Assembly: GCA_904502045.1 (NCBI GenBank) | Contig: CAJGEB010000065.1 | Span: 1-6,008 of the forward strand | Reading direction: 5' to 3' | Origin: an uncultured Oscillospiraceae bacterium | GTDB taxonomy: Bacteria; Bacillota; Clostridia; Oscillospirales; Ruminococcaceae | Length of the DNA stretch: 6,008 bases | Shown here: positions 1 to 5,532 of the stretch, piece after piece | How positions within the stretch are numbered: the stretch's first letter is position 1 | Layout: each line of letters begins with the position of its first letter | Position numbers and translations under genes: made by a program | The notes under the pieces: generated by a model | Seen by the model: only the letters and a program-made list of their open reading frames with translations | What the model was told of the DNA's origin: nothing | The model's database searches: none

Positions 1-1042
1 AAGTAAAATAACCTTTGCGGGAAGTCCGCTCGGAATGGAGGCGCGTCTTGTAAAGGATGCGGGATATCCGTTCGAGGAGATAAAGGTAAAGGGATTTCAG
101 AGGCGGCTGACCTGGAAAAATATAAAGAATAATTTTAAAGCAGTATGTTACATTACGAGAGCCGGAGCCAGAGCAAAAGCGATAATAAAAAAGGTGCAGC
201 CTGATATTGTTGTCGGAACCGGAGGATACGTCAGTGCACCGATAATGGCGAAAGCGGCACAGCTCGGAATAAAGACGGTAACCCATGAGCAAAACGCATT
301 TCCCGGAATGACGACGAAATATCTCGTAAAAAGGGTAGATAAGGTATTGCTTGCGTTTGAGCAGGCGAAGGATAGGCTTCCCGCTGGAATAGATTACGTT
401 GTGACGGGGAACCCTGTTCGCGAGGAATTCATATTTGCTGACAGAGCAAAAGCGCGTGCAAAGCTCGGAATAGGCGAAGATGAGGTATGCGTGCTTTCCT
501 ACGGAGGCAGTCTGGGAGCAAAAAAGATAAACGAAACGATATCTGATTTTATGGTATGGCACGTGAAGAATAATAAAAATTTCAAGCACATACATTCCAC
601 CGGAGCGCATGGTAAGGAGTGGTTCCCCGAGCTTTTGCGGGAAAAGGGAATTGATGCCGCCAAAGAGAAAAATCTTGATATAAGAGAATATATAAAGGAT
701 ATGGCGGACTGCTGTGCGGCGGCGGATATAATAATATGCCGAGCAGGAGCAATAACCTTAAGTGAAATAACTGTGGCGGGAAAGACGGCAATACTGATTC
801 CTTCGCCGAACGTAGCCTCAAACCATCAGTACTACAATGCACTTGCGCTCGTTGAAAAGGGAGCTGCGCTGATGATAGAGGAATGCGACCTCAGCGGAGA
901 TGTGCTCATAGAGAAGGTTGAGGAGCTTATAAAGGATAAAGATAAGATGAAGGAATACGGAGAGAATGCCTACAAGATGGCTATCTTCGACACGAACAAG
1001 AGGATATACGAGGAAATTTTAAATACTCTCAAATCAAAATAG
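1..1042 (+). CDS. murG: MurG, UDP-GlcNAc:lipid I N-acetylglucosaminyltransferase (5' partial)
   Basis: MurG transfers GlcNAc from UDP-GlcNAc to lipid I on the inner face of the cytoplasmic membrane to give lipid II. The reading frame is open from base 2 and the residues before the ATG at 35 (SKITFAGSPLG) fit the family, so the ATG at 35 is internal. The true start lies upstream, and I estimate about 25-35 residues are missing, including the first Gly-rich loop (GGTxGH). Counting from the Met at 35, visible motifs are GGYVSAP (63-69), HEQN (84-87), TGNPVR (124-129), the second Gly-rich loop GGSLGA (157-162), and the UDP-GlcNAc site CRAGAITLSE (235-244) followed by NHQYYNA (263-269). The Glu of the SE pair and the Gln/Asn of the last motif match donor-binding residues known from E. 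coli MurG. It ends with TAG. Its neighbours are later cell-wall and division genes. The family call is secure. Confidence 0.96.
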   Translation, partial: SKITFAGSPLGMEARLVKDAGYPFEEIKVKGFQRRLTWKNIKNNFKAVCYITRAGARAKAIIKKVQPDIVVGTGGYVSAPIMAKAAQLGIKTVTHEQNAFPGMTTKYLVKRVDKVLLAFEQAKDRLPAGIDYVVTGNPVREEFIFADRAKARAKLGIGEDEVCVLSYGGSLGAKKINETISDFMVWHVKNNKNFKHIHSTGAHGKEWFPELLREKGIDAAKEKNLDIREYIKDMADCCAAADIIICRAGAITLSEITVAGKTAILIPSPNVASNHQYYNALALVEKGAALMIEECDLSGDVLIEKVEELIKDKDKMKEYGENAYKMAIFDTNKRIYEEILNTLKSK

Positions 1043-1073
1043 GGTAATTTTCACCGAATTGCAAGCTTTTGCA

Positions 1074-1079
1074 TAGAAT
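1074..1079 (+). promoter_or_regulatory. Weak candidate promoter upstream of murA
   Basis: TAGAAT (5 of 6 to the -10 consensus) lies 18 nt after TTCACC (1050-1055, 4 of 6 to the -35 consensus). It would start transcription near 1086, about 37 nt before the murA ATG. The -35 is poor and the spacing slightly long, so murA may simply be read from the upstream murG transcript. The 80-nt murG-murA gap also holds a short inverted repeat, TGCAA/TTGCA at 1060-1073 with a 4-nt loop. It has no T-run after it, so it is not a terminator. Confidence 0.25.
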
Positions 1080-1122
1080 ACCTCGGAAGATAAATTTGAA
1101 AAAGGTGTGAAAGGTTGCGGAA

Positions 1123-2406
1123 ATGGTGAATAGTATATCGGAGCATTCGGAAACAGCAAAATACATAGTAGAAGGCGAAAGACGGCTGAGCGGAGAGGTA
1201 AAAACTCAAGGAGCCAAAAACAGTGCGTTGCCGATATTGGCGGCGACTATTTTAACGGGTGATGTCTGTGTAATAGAAAATTGTCCGCGGCTTTCCGATA
1301 TAGAAGCGGCATCGGATATACTCAGGTATCTTGGGTGCAAGGTAGAGATGGACGGCAACGTAATGACCGTTGATTCCCGTGAGCTGACAGGCTGCAGTAT
1401 ACCTGACAATCTGATGCGGGAAATGCGCTCGTCGATAGTATTTTTGGGAGCCATTGCAGCGAGATGTAAGCAGGCGAGCCTTTCGTTACCGGGCGGCTGT
1501 GAGCTCGGACCAAGACCGATAGATCTTCATTTAACGGCTCTGAGAAAAATGGGAGTTGAAATAAGTGAGGAGTACGGATTTTTAAATTGTAAGGTAAAAG
1601 GAAGGATACACGGAAGCAATATAAATTTATCAATTCCGAGTGTGGGAGCTACCGAAAATATTATGATTGCGGGAGCTCTTGCGGACGGAATAACGGTAAT
1701 AAATAATGCGGCAATGGAGCCTGAGATAGTGGATCTTGCAAATTTTCTGAGCAGCTGCGGAGCTGATATTCGCGGTGCGGGAGAGAGTAGGATAATCATA
1801 GAGGGCAGAGAAAGACTCCACGGAGCAAGCCACAGAGTAATGCCTGACAGAATAGTTGCGGCAACATATATGGCGGCAGCAGCGGTAACACAGGGAGATA
1901 TTACGTTAATAAATGCAGACCCGAAGAGTCTGGGAGCGGTAATTCCCGAATTTATCGAAGCGGGTTGCAAGATTGAATATAATGATGATACAATAAGGAT
2001 AATAGCGGACGGCAGATTGCGAGCCTTTAAAAATGTAAGGACTATGCCGTATCCGGGTTTTCCCACAGATGCACTGGCTCCTCTTATGGCACTTGCAACG
2101 GTAGCAAAAGGCAACAGTATGTTTGTGGAAACGATTTTTGAGAACAGATACCGACATGTCGGAGAGCTGAGAAGATTAGGTGCAAATATAAAGGTAGAGG
2201 GAAAGATAGCGGTAGTTGAAGGAGTGGAGCGCTTAACGGGAGCAGCAGTGAGATGCACGGATTTGCGCGGAGGAGCTGCACTTGTAGTGGCGGCGCTTGC
2301 GGCAAAGGGTAAAAGCGAGATTTATGAAATATCACATATAGAGCGAGGTTACGAGGATTTTGACAAGGTACTCAGCTCGCTCGGAGGAAGAGTAATAAGA
2401 GGATAA
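1123..2406 (+). CDS. murA: UDP-N-acetylglucosamine 1-carboxyvinyltransferase (MurA)
   Basis: MurA adds enolpyruvate from PEP to UDP-GlcNAc, the committed cytosolic step of peptidoglycan synthesis. The 427-residue length fits the family (about 420). Visible landmarks are GAKNSALPIL (30-39, with the Lys32/Asn33 pair), MRSS with Arg102, and the active-site loop PGGCELGPRP (123-132). Cys126 corresponds to E. coli Cys115, so the enzyme is of the fosfomycin-sensitive Cys type rather than the Asp-bearing resistant type. Further landmarks are Asp316 in FPTD (E. coli Asp305) and Arg382 in TDLRGG (E. coli Arg397), so the key catalytic residues appear intact. The start is ATG 1123, with AAAGG at 1110-1114 eight nt upstream; GTG at 1126 is an alternative. 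The N-terminus is about ten residues longer than in E. coli, and no later in-frame start gives a better fit. Many Firmicutes carry two MurA paralogues; which one this is cannot be told here. It is tightly coupled to divIB downstream. Confidence 0.97.
   Translation: MVNSISEHSETAKYIVEGERRLSGEVKTQGAKNSALPILAATILTGDVCVIENCPRLSDIEAASDILRYLGCKVEMDGNVMTVDSRELTGCSIPDNLMREMRSSIVFLGAIAARCKQASLSLPGGCELGPRPIDLHLTALRKMGVEISEEYGFLNCKVKGRIHGSNINLSIPSVGATENIMIAGALADGITVINNAAMEPEIVDLANFLSSCGADIRGAGESRIIIEGRERLHGASHRVMPDRIVAATYMAAAAVTQGDITLINADPKSLGAVIPEFIEAGCKIEYNDDTIRIIADGRLRAFKNVRTMPYPGFPTDALAPLMALATVAKGNSMFVETIFENRYRHVGELRRLGANIKVEGKIAVVEGVERLTGAAVRCTDLRGGAALVVAALAAKGKSEIYEISHIERGYEDFDKVLSSLGGRVIRG
2398..2403 (+). 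promoter_or_regulatory. divIB ribosome binding site inside the murA 3' end
   Basis: AGAGGA lies 9 nt before the divIB ATG at 2413 and abuts the murA stop TAA (2404-2406). Ribosomes finishing murA therefore pass over this site, which suggests translational coupling of the two genes. Confidence 0.7.
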
Positions 2407-2412
2407 AGAGCG

Positions 2413-3303
2413 ATGCTAAAGAAAAACGGGTACAGCCAAATAAAAGTGTCGCGGGATAAGCAGAGAAGTCCCGATACACAGCGCAGGAAACGGGTGAAAC
2501 ATCGTAAAATAACGGTGTTTTACCTGTTGCTTGTGCTGTTTATAGCTGTGGTCGGAGCTTTTATTTGTGCGAATTATTTGTTTGAGGTAAAATATGTTGA
2601 GGTAACGGGAGTATCGAAGTATATACCTGAGGATATAGTGGTTACGAGCGGAATACAAGCGGGGGACAAGCTGTTCAGTATAGATAAAAAGAAGATAGAA
2701 AGCGAGCTTAAGGATAAGTATCCGTACATAGAAAAGGTGGAGATAAAGAGAAAGTATCCCGATACGATAAGGATAGTGATAACCCAAAGAAGACCGGCGG
2801 TGTGTTATGAAACGGAGAAGGGGTATACTCTTATAGATATAAACGGAAGCATTCTTGAGGAGGAACTGGTAAGGGAGCCGTATGGAGTAACTATAGTAAA
2901 GGGACTCAAGGAGCCTCCTGTAAAGCCGGTGGAACCTGAAACGAGCGATAAAGAAGAAAGACAGAAGTACCTTGAGGCGAAGCTGAGGTATGAAGATGAG
3001 CTTGAAGAGTACAAGGGAATTTTGGCAACGATGAAAAGTGTCGTTAATGCGGTCAAGAAAGCGGACCTGCAAAAAGTAAGCTATGTTGATATTACAAACA
3101 GACAAGATATACAGATAATATGTTCGGGAAGAATAACGGTAGCGATAGGCAATGAAACGCAGATAGATTATAAGCTTACGATGTCGAAAAAGATAATGGA
3201 GGAATACCTGACCGACTATCAAAAATATTATGTAAATGCCAAAAATCCCGGAACAGTATCTTACAGAGTAATAAAAGACGGAGAAATTGAAGAAAATCAA
3301 TAA
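2413..3303 (+). CDS. ftsQ: Cell division protein DivIB/FtsQ
   Basis: DivIB/FtsQ is a bitopic divisome protein that works with DivIC/FtsB and FtsL to control septal peptidoglycan synthesis. The 296-residue protein has a basic cytoplasmic N-terminus (1-32, rich in Lys/Arg), one membrane span (about 33-56), and an FtsQ-type POTRA domain (about 57-125, from FEVKYVEVTGVSKY to the YPDTIRIVI strand). An extracytoplasmic beta domain follows, ending in the family-like segment GNETQIDYKLTMSKKI (246-261). The YPYIEKVEIKRKYPDTI stretch is a typical FtsQ POTRA signature. Between about 164 and 205 lies a proline then Glu/Lys-rich stretch that looks longer than the matching region of B. subtilis DivIB. The C-terminal tail after the beta domain is very short. 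Position directly after murA and before ftsZ agrees with the call. The name ftsQ or divIB depends on convention. Confidence 0.92.
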   Translation: MLKKNGYSQIKVSRDKQRSPDTQRRKRVKHRKITVFYLLLVLFIAVVGAFICANYLFEVKYVEVTGVSKYIPEDIVVTSGIQAGDKLFSIDKKKIESELKDKYPYIEKVEIKRKYPDTIRIVITQRRPAVCYETEKGYTLIDINGSILEEELVREPYGVTIVKGLKEPPVKPVEPETSDKEERQKYLEAKLRYEDELEEYKGILATMKSVVNAVKKADLQKVSYVDITNRQDIQIICSGRITVAIGNETQIDYKLTMSKKIMEEYLTDYQKYYVNAKNPGTVSYRVIKDGEIEENQ

Positions 3304-3348
3304 AATTTTAAAAAAAATCTTTTACAATTAGAATTAATGTGTTATAAT
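3302..3348 (+). promoter_or_regulatory. Strong sigma-A type promoter of ftsZ
   Basis: TTTACA (3321-3326, 5 of 6 to the -35 consensus) and a perfect TATAAT (3343-3348) are 16 nt apart. TGT directly before the -10 gives an extended TGn element. The 19 bases upstream of the -35 (3302-3320) are almost all A and T, as expected of an UP element that contacts the RNA polymerase alpha subunit. The predicted start is near 3355, giving a leader of about 53 nt. This should let ftsZ be expressed independently of the murG-murA-ftsQ transcript. Confidence 0.82.
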
Positions 3349-3393
3349 ATTAAAAATATGAATCGGAAGTAGGAAAAGTACGAGCTTCTGTTT

Positions 3394-3400
3394 GGGAGGT
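3394..3400 (+). promoter_or_regulatory. ftsZ ribosome binding site
   Basis: GGGAGGT lies 7 nt before the ATG at 3408 and is the strongest Shine-Dalgarno match in the window. It fixes the ftsZ start and fits the high abundance known for FtsZ. Confidence 0.85.
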
Positions 3401-3407
3401 AGCGTGG

Positions 3408-4562
3408 ATGTTAACAAATTTTTCAATAGGTGAGGACATAGAAAAAGTAGTATCGATAAAGGTCGTCGGAGTCGGTGGCGGCGGAGGAAACGCTGTAAAC
3501 AGAATGATAGAAGCCGGTATGAAGAGCGTTGAATTTATATCGGTGAATACAGATAAACAGGCATTGATGGTTTCTAAAGCTACTCATAAAATACAGATAG
3601 GCGAAAAGCTTACAAAAGGAAGAGGAGCGGGCGGAAATCCTGAAATCGGACAAAAGGCCGCAGAGGAGAGCCGCGAGGAAATAGCTGCTGCACTTGAGCG
3701 CACCGAGATGGTGTATATTACAGCCGGAATGGGCGGCGGAACCGGTACTGGAGCGGCTGCGGTAGTTGCTGAGATAGCAAAGGATAAGGGCATACTTACG
3801 GTCGGAATCGTAACGAAGCCGTTTGCGTTTGAGGGTAGAAACAAGATGAAGCAGGCGGAGATGGGAATTGCAGCCCTCAGAGAGCACGTAGATGCATTGC
3901 TTATTATTCCGAACGAAAGACTTAAGCTTATATCTGAGAAAATAACCGTACTTAACGCGTTCAGAGAAGCCGACGAGGTTTTGAGAAGAGGCGTACAGAG
4001 CGTATCTGACCTTATAAATGTAATCGGAGTAATCAACCTCGACTTTGAGGACGTATCCTCGATAATGAAGAACGCGGGATATACTCACATGGGAATAGGT
4101 TCCGCTCAGGGACCCGATAAGGCGGCGCAGGCAGCACAGGCAGCGATATCGAGTCCGTTGCTTGAAACCTCTATAAACGGAGCACGCGGAGTAATTATAA
4201 ACTTCACAACGTCTCCCAATGTGGACCTTGAGGAAGTAGAAACAGCGGCAACGATGATACAGGAGGCGGCACATCCTGACGTAAACCTTATTTTCGGACT
4301 TGCATTTGATGAAAATATGGAAGACGAGATGAGGATAACGGTAATAGCGACGGGATTTGACGGAGAAAAGCCTAATATACCGATAAAGAAGGCGGAGCCG
4401 GAGCAGACTGAAAATGAGCCGGAGCAGGCAGAGAGCAGCTCTGAATTTCCCGATGCAGCACCGGTAGCAGAGGACAGTGCTCCCCCCAAGCAGTCGGCAC
4501 ATTCCGAAGAGGACAGCGGCTGGATAGATATAATGCGACTTTTCAATTCCGATAATAAATAA
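3408..4562 (+). CDS. ftsZ: Cell division GTPase FtsZ
   Basis: FtsZ is the bacterial tubulin homologue that polymerises with GTP into the Z ring at mid-cell. The 384-residue protein shows the N-terminal Gly-rich nucleotide loop [10 protein letters not shown] (21-30), NTDKQAL (47-53), and the tubulin signature GGGTGTG (109-115). It also has the PF-FEGRNK segment (138-146) and the synergy loop NLDFEDV (210-216), whose Asp212 and Asp215 correspond to the catalytic acidic pair. The globular part ends near TGFD (315-318). It is followed by an acidic, proline-containing linker of about 45 residues with a repeated EPEQ unit, and a C-terminal peptide [13 protein letters not shown] (372-384). That peptide has the aromatic/hydrophobic spacing of the usual tail but lacks the common I-P-x-F-L-R core. 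The gene has its own promoter and terminator. No ftsA precedes it. Confidence 0.98.
   Translation: MLTNFSIGEDIEKVVSIKVVGVGGGGGNAVNRMIEAGMKSVEFISVNTDKQALMVSKATHKIQIGEKLTKGRGAGGNPEIGQKAAEESREEIAAALERTEMVYITAGMGGGTGTGAAAVVAEIAKDKGILTVGIVTKPFAFEGRNKMKQAEMGIAALREHVDALLIIPNERLKLISEKITVLNAFREADEVLRRGVQSVSDLINVIGVINLDFEDVSSIMKNAGYTHMGIGSAQGPDKAAQAAQAAISSPLLETSINGARGVIINFTTSPNVDLEEVETAATMIQEAAHPDVNLIFGLAFDENMEDEMRITVIATGFDGEKPNIPIKKAEPEQTENEPEQAESSSEFPDAAPVAEDSAPPKQSAHSEEDSGWIDIMRLFNSDNK
4395..4427 (+). repeat. Short direct repeat in the FtsZ linker
   Basis: The 12-mer GAGCCGGAGCAG occurs at 4395-4406 and 4416-4427, a 21-nt period that keeps frame. It encodes EPEQTEN followed by EPEQAES. It looks like a local in-frame duplication within the disordered linker, a region known to vary in length among FtsZ proteins. 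Confidence 0.75.
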
Positions 4563-4568
4563 TAAAAA

Positions 4569-4607
4569 CGGCTCCCTGTGCAGTAATGTGCGGGGAGCCG
4601 CAGTTTT
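4569..4607 (+). terminator. Intrinsic terminator of ftsZ
   Basis: A 13-bp stem (4569-4581 with 4588-4600) closes a 6-nt loop, AGTAAT. The outer eight pairs (CGGCTCCC/GGGAGCCG) are perfect Watson-Crick and the inner five include G-U pairs. TTTT follows at 4604-4607 after a CAG spacer, so the U-tract is short and set back. It lies 6 nt after the ftsZ stop. Confidence 0.85.
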
Positions 4608-4611
4608 GATA

Positions 4612-4640
4612 TTGACAAAAAGGCGGAGTTTGTGTAGAAT
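4612..4640 (+). promoter_or_regulatory. Promoter of tRNA-Arg
   Basis: A perfect TTGACA (4612-4617) is followed after exactly 17 nt by TAGAAT (4635-4640, 5 of 6). The predicted start is near 4647, giving a precursor leader of about 22 nt to be removed by RNase P. A TATAAT at 4640-4645 is a closer match but would need a 22-nt spacer. The promoter begins only 4 nt after the ftsZ terminator T-run. Confidence 0.85.
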
Positions 4641-4668
4641 ATAATAGCTGAATATGAGAAAGAGATAA

Positions 4669-4745
4669 GTCGCTATAGCTCAGTTGGATAGAGCGACCGC
4701 CTCCTAAGCGGTAGGCCGGAGGTTCGACTCCTCTTAGCGACGCCA
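4669..4745 (+). tRNA. tRNA-Arg (anticodon CCU)
   Basis: The 77-nt cloverleaf folds fully. The acceptor GTCGCTA/TAGCGAC pairs over 7 bp. The D arm is GCTC/GAGC with loop AGTTGGATA, which has A at the position matching tRNA-Arg identity base A20. The anticodon stem ACCGC/GCGGT has loop CTCCTAA, with anticodon CCT at 4703-4705. The variable loop is 5 nt. The T arm GGAGG/CCTCT (one G-U pair) has loop TTCGACT. The discriminator is G, and CCA is encoded at 4743-4745. It reads AGG codons, which are common in the neighbouring genes. It has its own promoter and terminator. Confidence 0.98.
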
Positions 4746-4777
4746 AAAAGCGACAAGCTCTGCCTTGCCGCTTTTTT
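4745..4777 (+). terminator. Intrinsic terminator of tRNA-Arg, possibly bidirectional
   Basis: AAAAAGCG-A-CAAG (4745-4757) pairs with CTTG-C-CGCTTTTT (4764-4776) around a 6-nt loop, CTCTGC, with one A/C mismatch. A run of six T (4772-4777) follows the GC-rich part. The A-run on the 5' side would serve as the U-tract for transcription from the other strand. The 5' arm starts at the last base of the tRNA CCA. Confidence 0.85.
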
Positions 4778-4813
4778 ACTGCATTTGAATAACTGAAAAA
4801 GGAAAATAAATTG

Positions 4814-5494
4814 ATGGAAAACAGAAAGCATTTGATTTTTTTGTCGGGATTTCTGCTGACAGAGCTGATATTATACGTGTTGATATTGAAAGAGAGCGGA
4901 AAGCTTTTAGTGGTGTCGTCATTTGCGGCGATTGCGCTGTGTTTTGTGTATGCGCTTGTTAATTTGAAGAGAAGTAGCACCTTTATTGTGGCGGGACTTG
5001 CCTGCACGGTAGCGGCGGATGTGTTTTTAGTAGTCTGCTCACCGATACAGCGTCTGTGGGGAATGGTGTTTTTTACCCTTGCGCAGACTATGTACGCAAT
5101 AAAGCTGCATTTAGAGAGCAGGAATAAAAAAATATTGGTTGCGAGGGTAGCTTTAACGGTAGCCATAGAATTGGCGGCGGTAATTATACTAAAGGATAAA
5201 TTAGATGTACTGGCTGCGGTATCAGTTTGCTACTACGCAAACCTCTTTGTTAACATTATCGAGGCGTTTACCGTGTTTAAAAAAGGCAGACTTTTCGCTG
5301 TCGGACTCGTGCTGTTTTTGCTTTGCGATACCGTTATCGGACTTCAGGTTATGAGTCAGCTGTATCTGCAAATTCCGGAAAGCTCGATTGTTTATAAGAT
5401 ACTGTTTATGCCGTTTAATTTGTCGTGGTTTTTCTACCTTCCCGCACAGGTACTTATAGCGCTGAGCGGTAAGGTTAAAAGAAGAGAGGAATAA
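4814..5494 (+). CDS. YhhN/TMEM86-like integral membrane protein
   Basis: This 226-residue protein is almost entirely hydrophobic, with about eight predicted helices near 7-25, 31-50, 56-75, 82-100, 107-126, 132-153, 159-178 and 200-218. Two helix-embedded aspartates, in TVAADVFLVV (Asp69) and LFLLCDTVIGL (Asp172), sit where YhhN/TMEM86 proteins have their conserved acidic residues. The ending FYLPAQVLIALSG also resembles that family. Some members (mammalian TMEM86B) are lysoplasmalogenases; the bacterial role is mostly unknown and the substrate here cannot be inferred. I favour ATG 4814, with AGGA at 4800-4803 ten nt upstream; a TTG at 4811 would add one residue at a 7-nt spacing. The 36-nt gap after the tRNA terminator holds no convincing promoter. 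The gene probably forms an operon with the kinase 38 nt downstream. The family call is by pattern and moderate. Confidence 0.68.
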   Translation: MENRKHLIFLSGFLLTELILYVLILKESGKLLVVSSFAAIALCFVYALVNLKRSSTFIVAGLACTVAADVFLVVCSPIQRLWGMVFFTLAQTMYAIKLHLESRNKKILVARVALTVAIELAAVIILKDKLDVLAAVSVCYYANLFVNIIEAFTVFKKGRLFAVGLVLFLLCDTVIGLQVMSQLYLQIPESSIVYKILFMPFNLSWFFYLPAQVLIALSGKVKRREE

Positions 5495-5518
5495 GAAGAA
5501 AGTAAAAAAATTTGGAGC

Positions 5519-5524
5519 GGGGAG
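5519..5524 (+). promoter_or_regulatory. Ribosome binding site that sets the GTG start of the FGGY kinase
   Basis: GGGGAG lies 8 nt before GTG at 5533. An in-frame TTG at 5512 is the only other upstream candidate and sits before this site, so GTG is preferred. Confidence 0.7.
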
Positions 5525-5532
5525 AGATAGCT

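Noticed and set aside
35..37. ATG at 35 as the start of murG
   Set aside because: The frame is open upstream to the window edge and encodes MurG-like sequence there, so this Met is internal.
1527..2258. A 243-codon open frame on the - strand opposite murA
   Set aside because: The + strand murA is unmistakable over its full length, and the antisense product resembles no family. It has no clear ribosome site.
1123..2406. MurA variant with Asp in place of the active-site Cys (intrinsic fosfomycin resistance)
   Set aside because: The loop reads PGGCELG, so the Cys is present.
2416..3300. A 294-codon open frame on the - strand covering nearly all of ftsQ
   Set aside because: It is in codon register with ftsQ and stays open only because ftsQ avoids TTA, CTA and TCA codons. 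Its translation is rich in Tyr, Leu, Arg and Ile with no recognisable domain.
3364..3390. Possible hairpin in the ftsZ leader (CGGAAG with CTTCTG)
   Set aside because: The stem has only 6 pairs, one of them G-U, around a 15-nt loop, and there is no sign of a riboswitch or attenuator.
3423..4502. A 359-codon open frame on the - strand opposite ftsZ
   Set aside because: It shares codon register with ftsZ and has an odd Tyr/Arg/Cys-rich composition. It is a by-product of the ftsZ codon choice.
4765..4792. Possible promoter for the YhhN-like gene (TTGCCG with GAATAA)
   Set aside because: The -35 would sit inside the tRNA terminator stem and both hexamers match poorly. The true promoter of this gene is not evident.
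4543..5166. A - strand open frame running through the ftsZ end, the tRNA and the membrane-protein gene
   Set aside because: It crosses a real tRNA and two terminators, which is not compatible with a coding gene.
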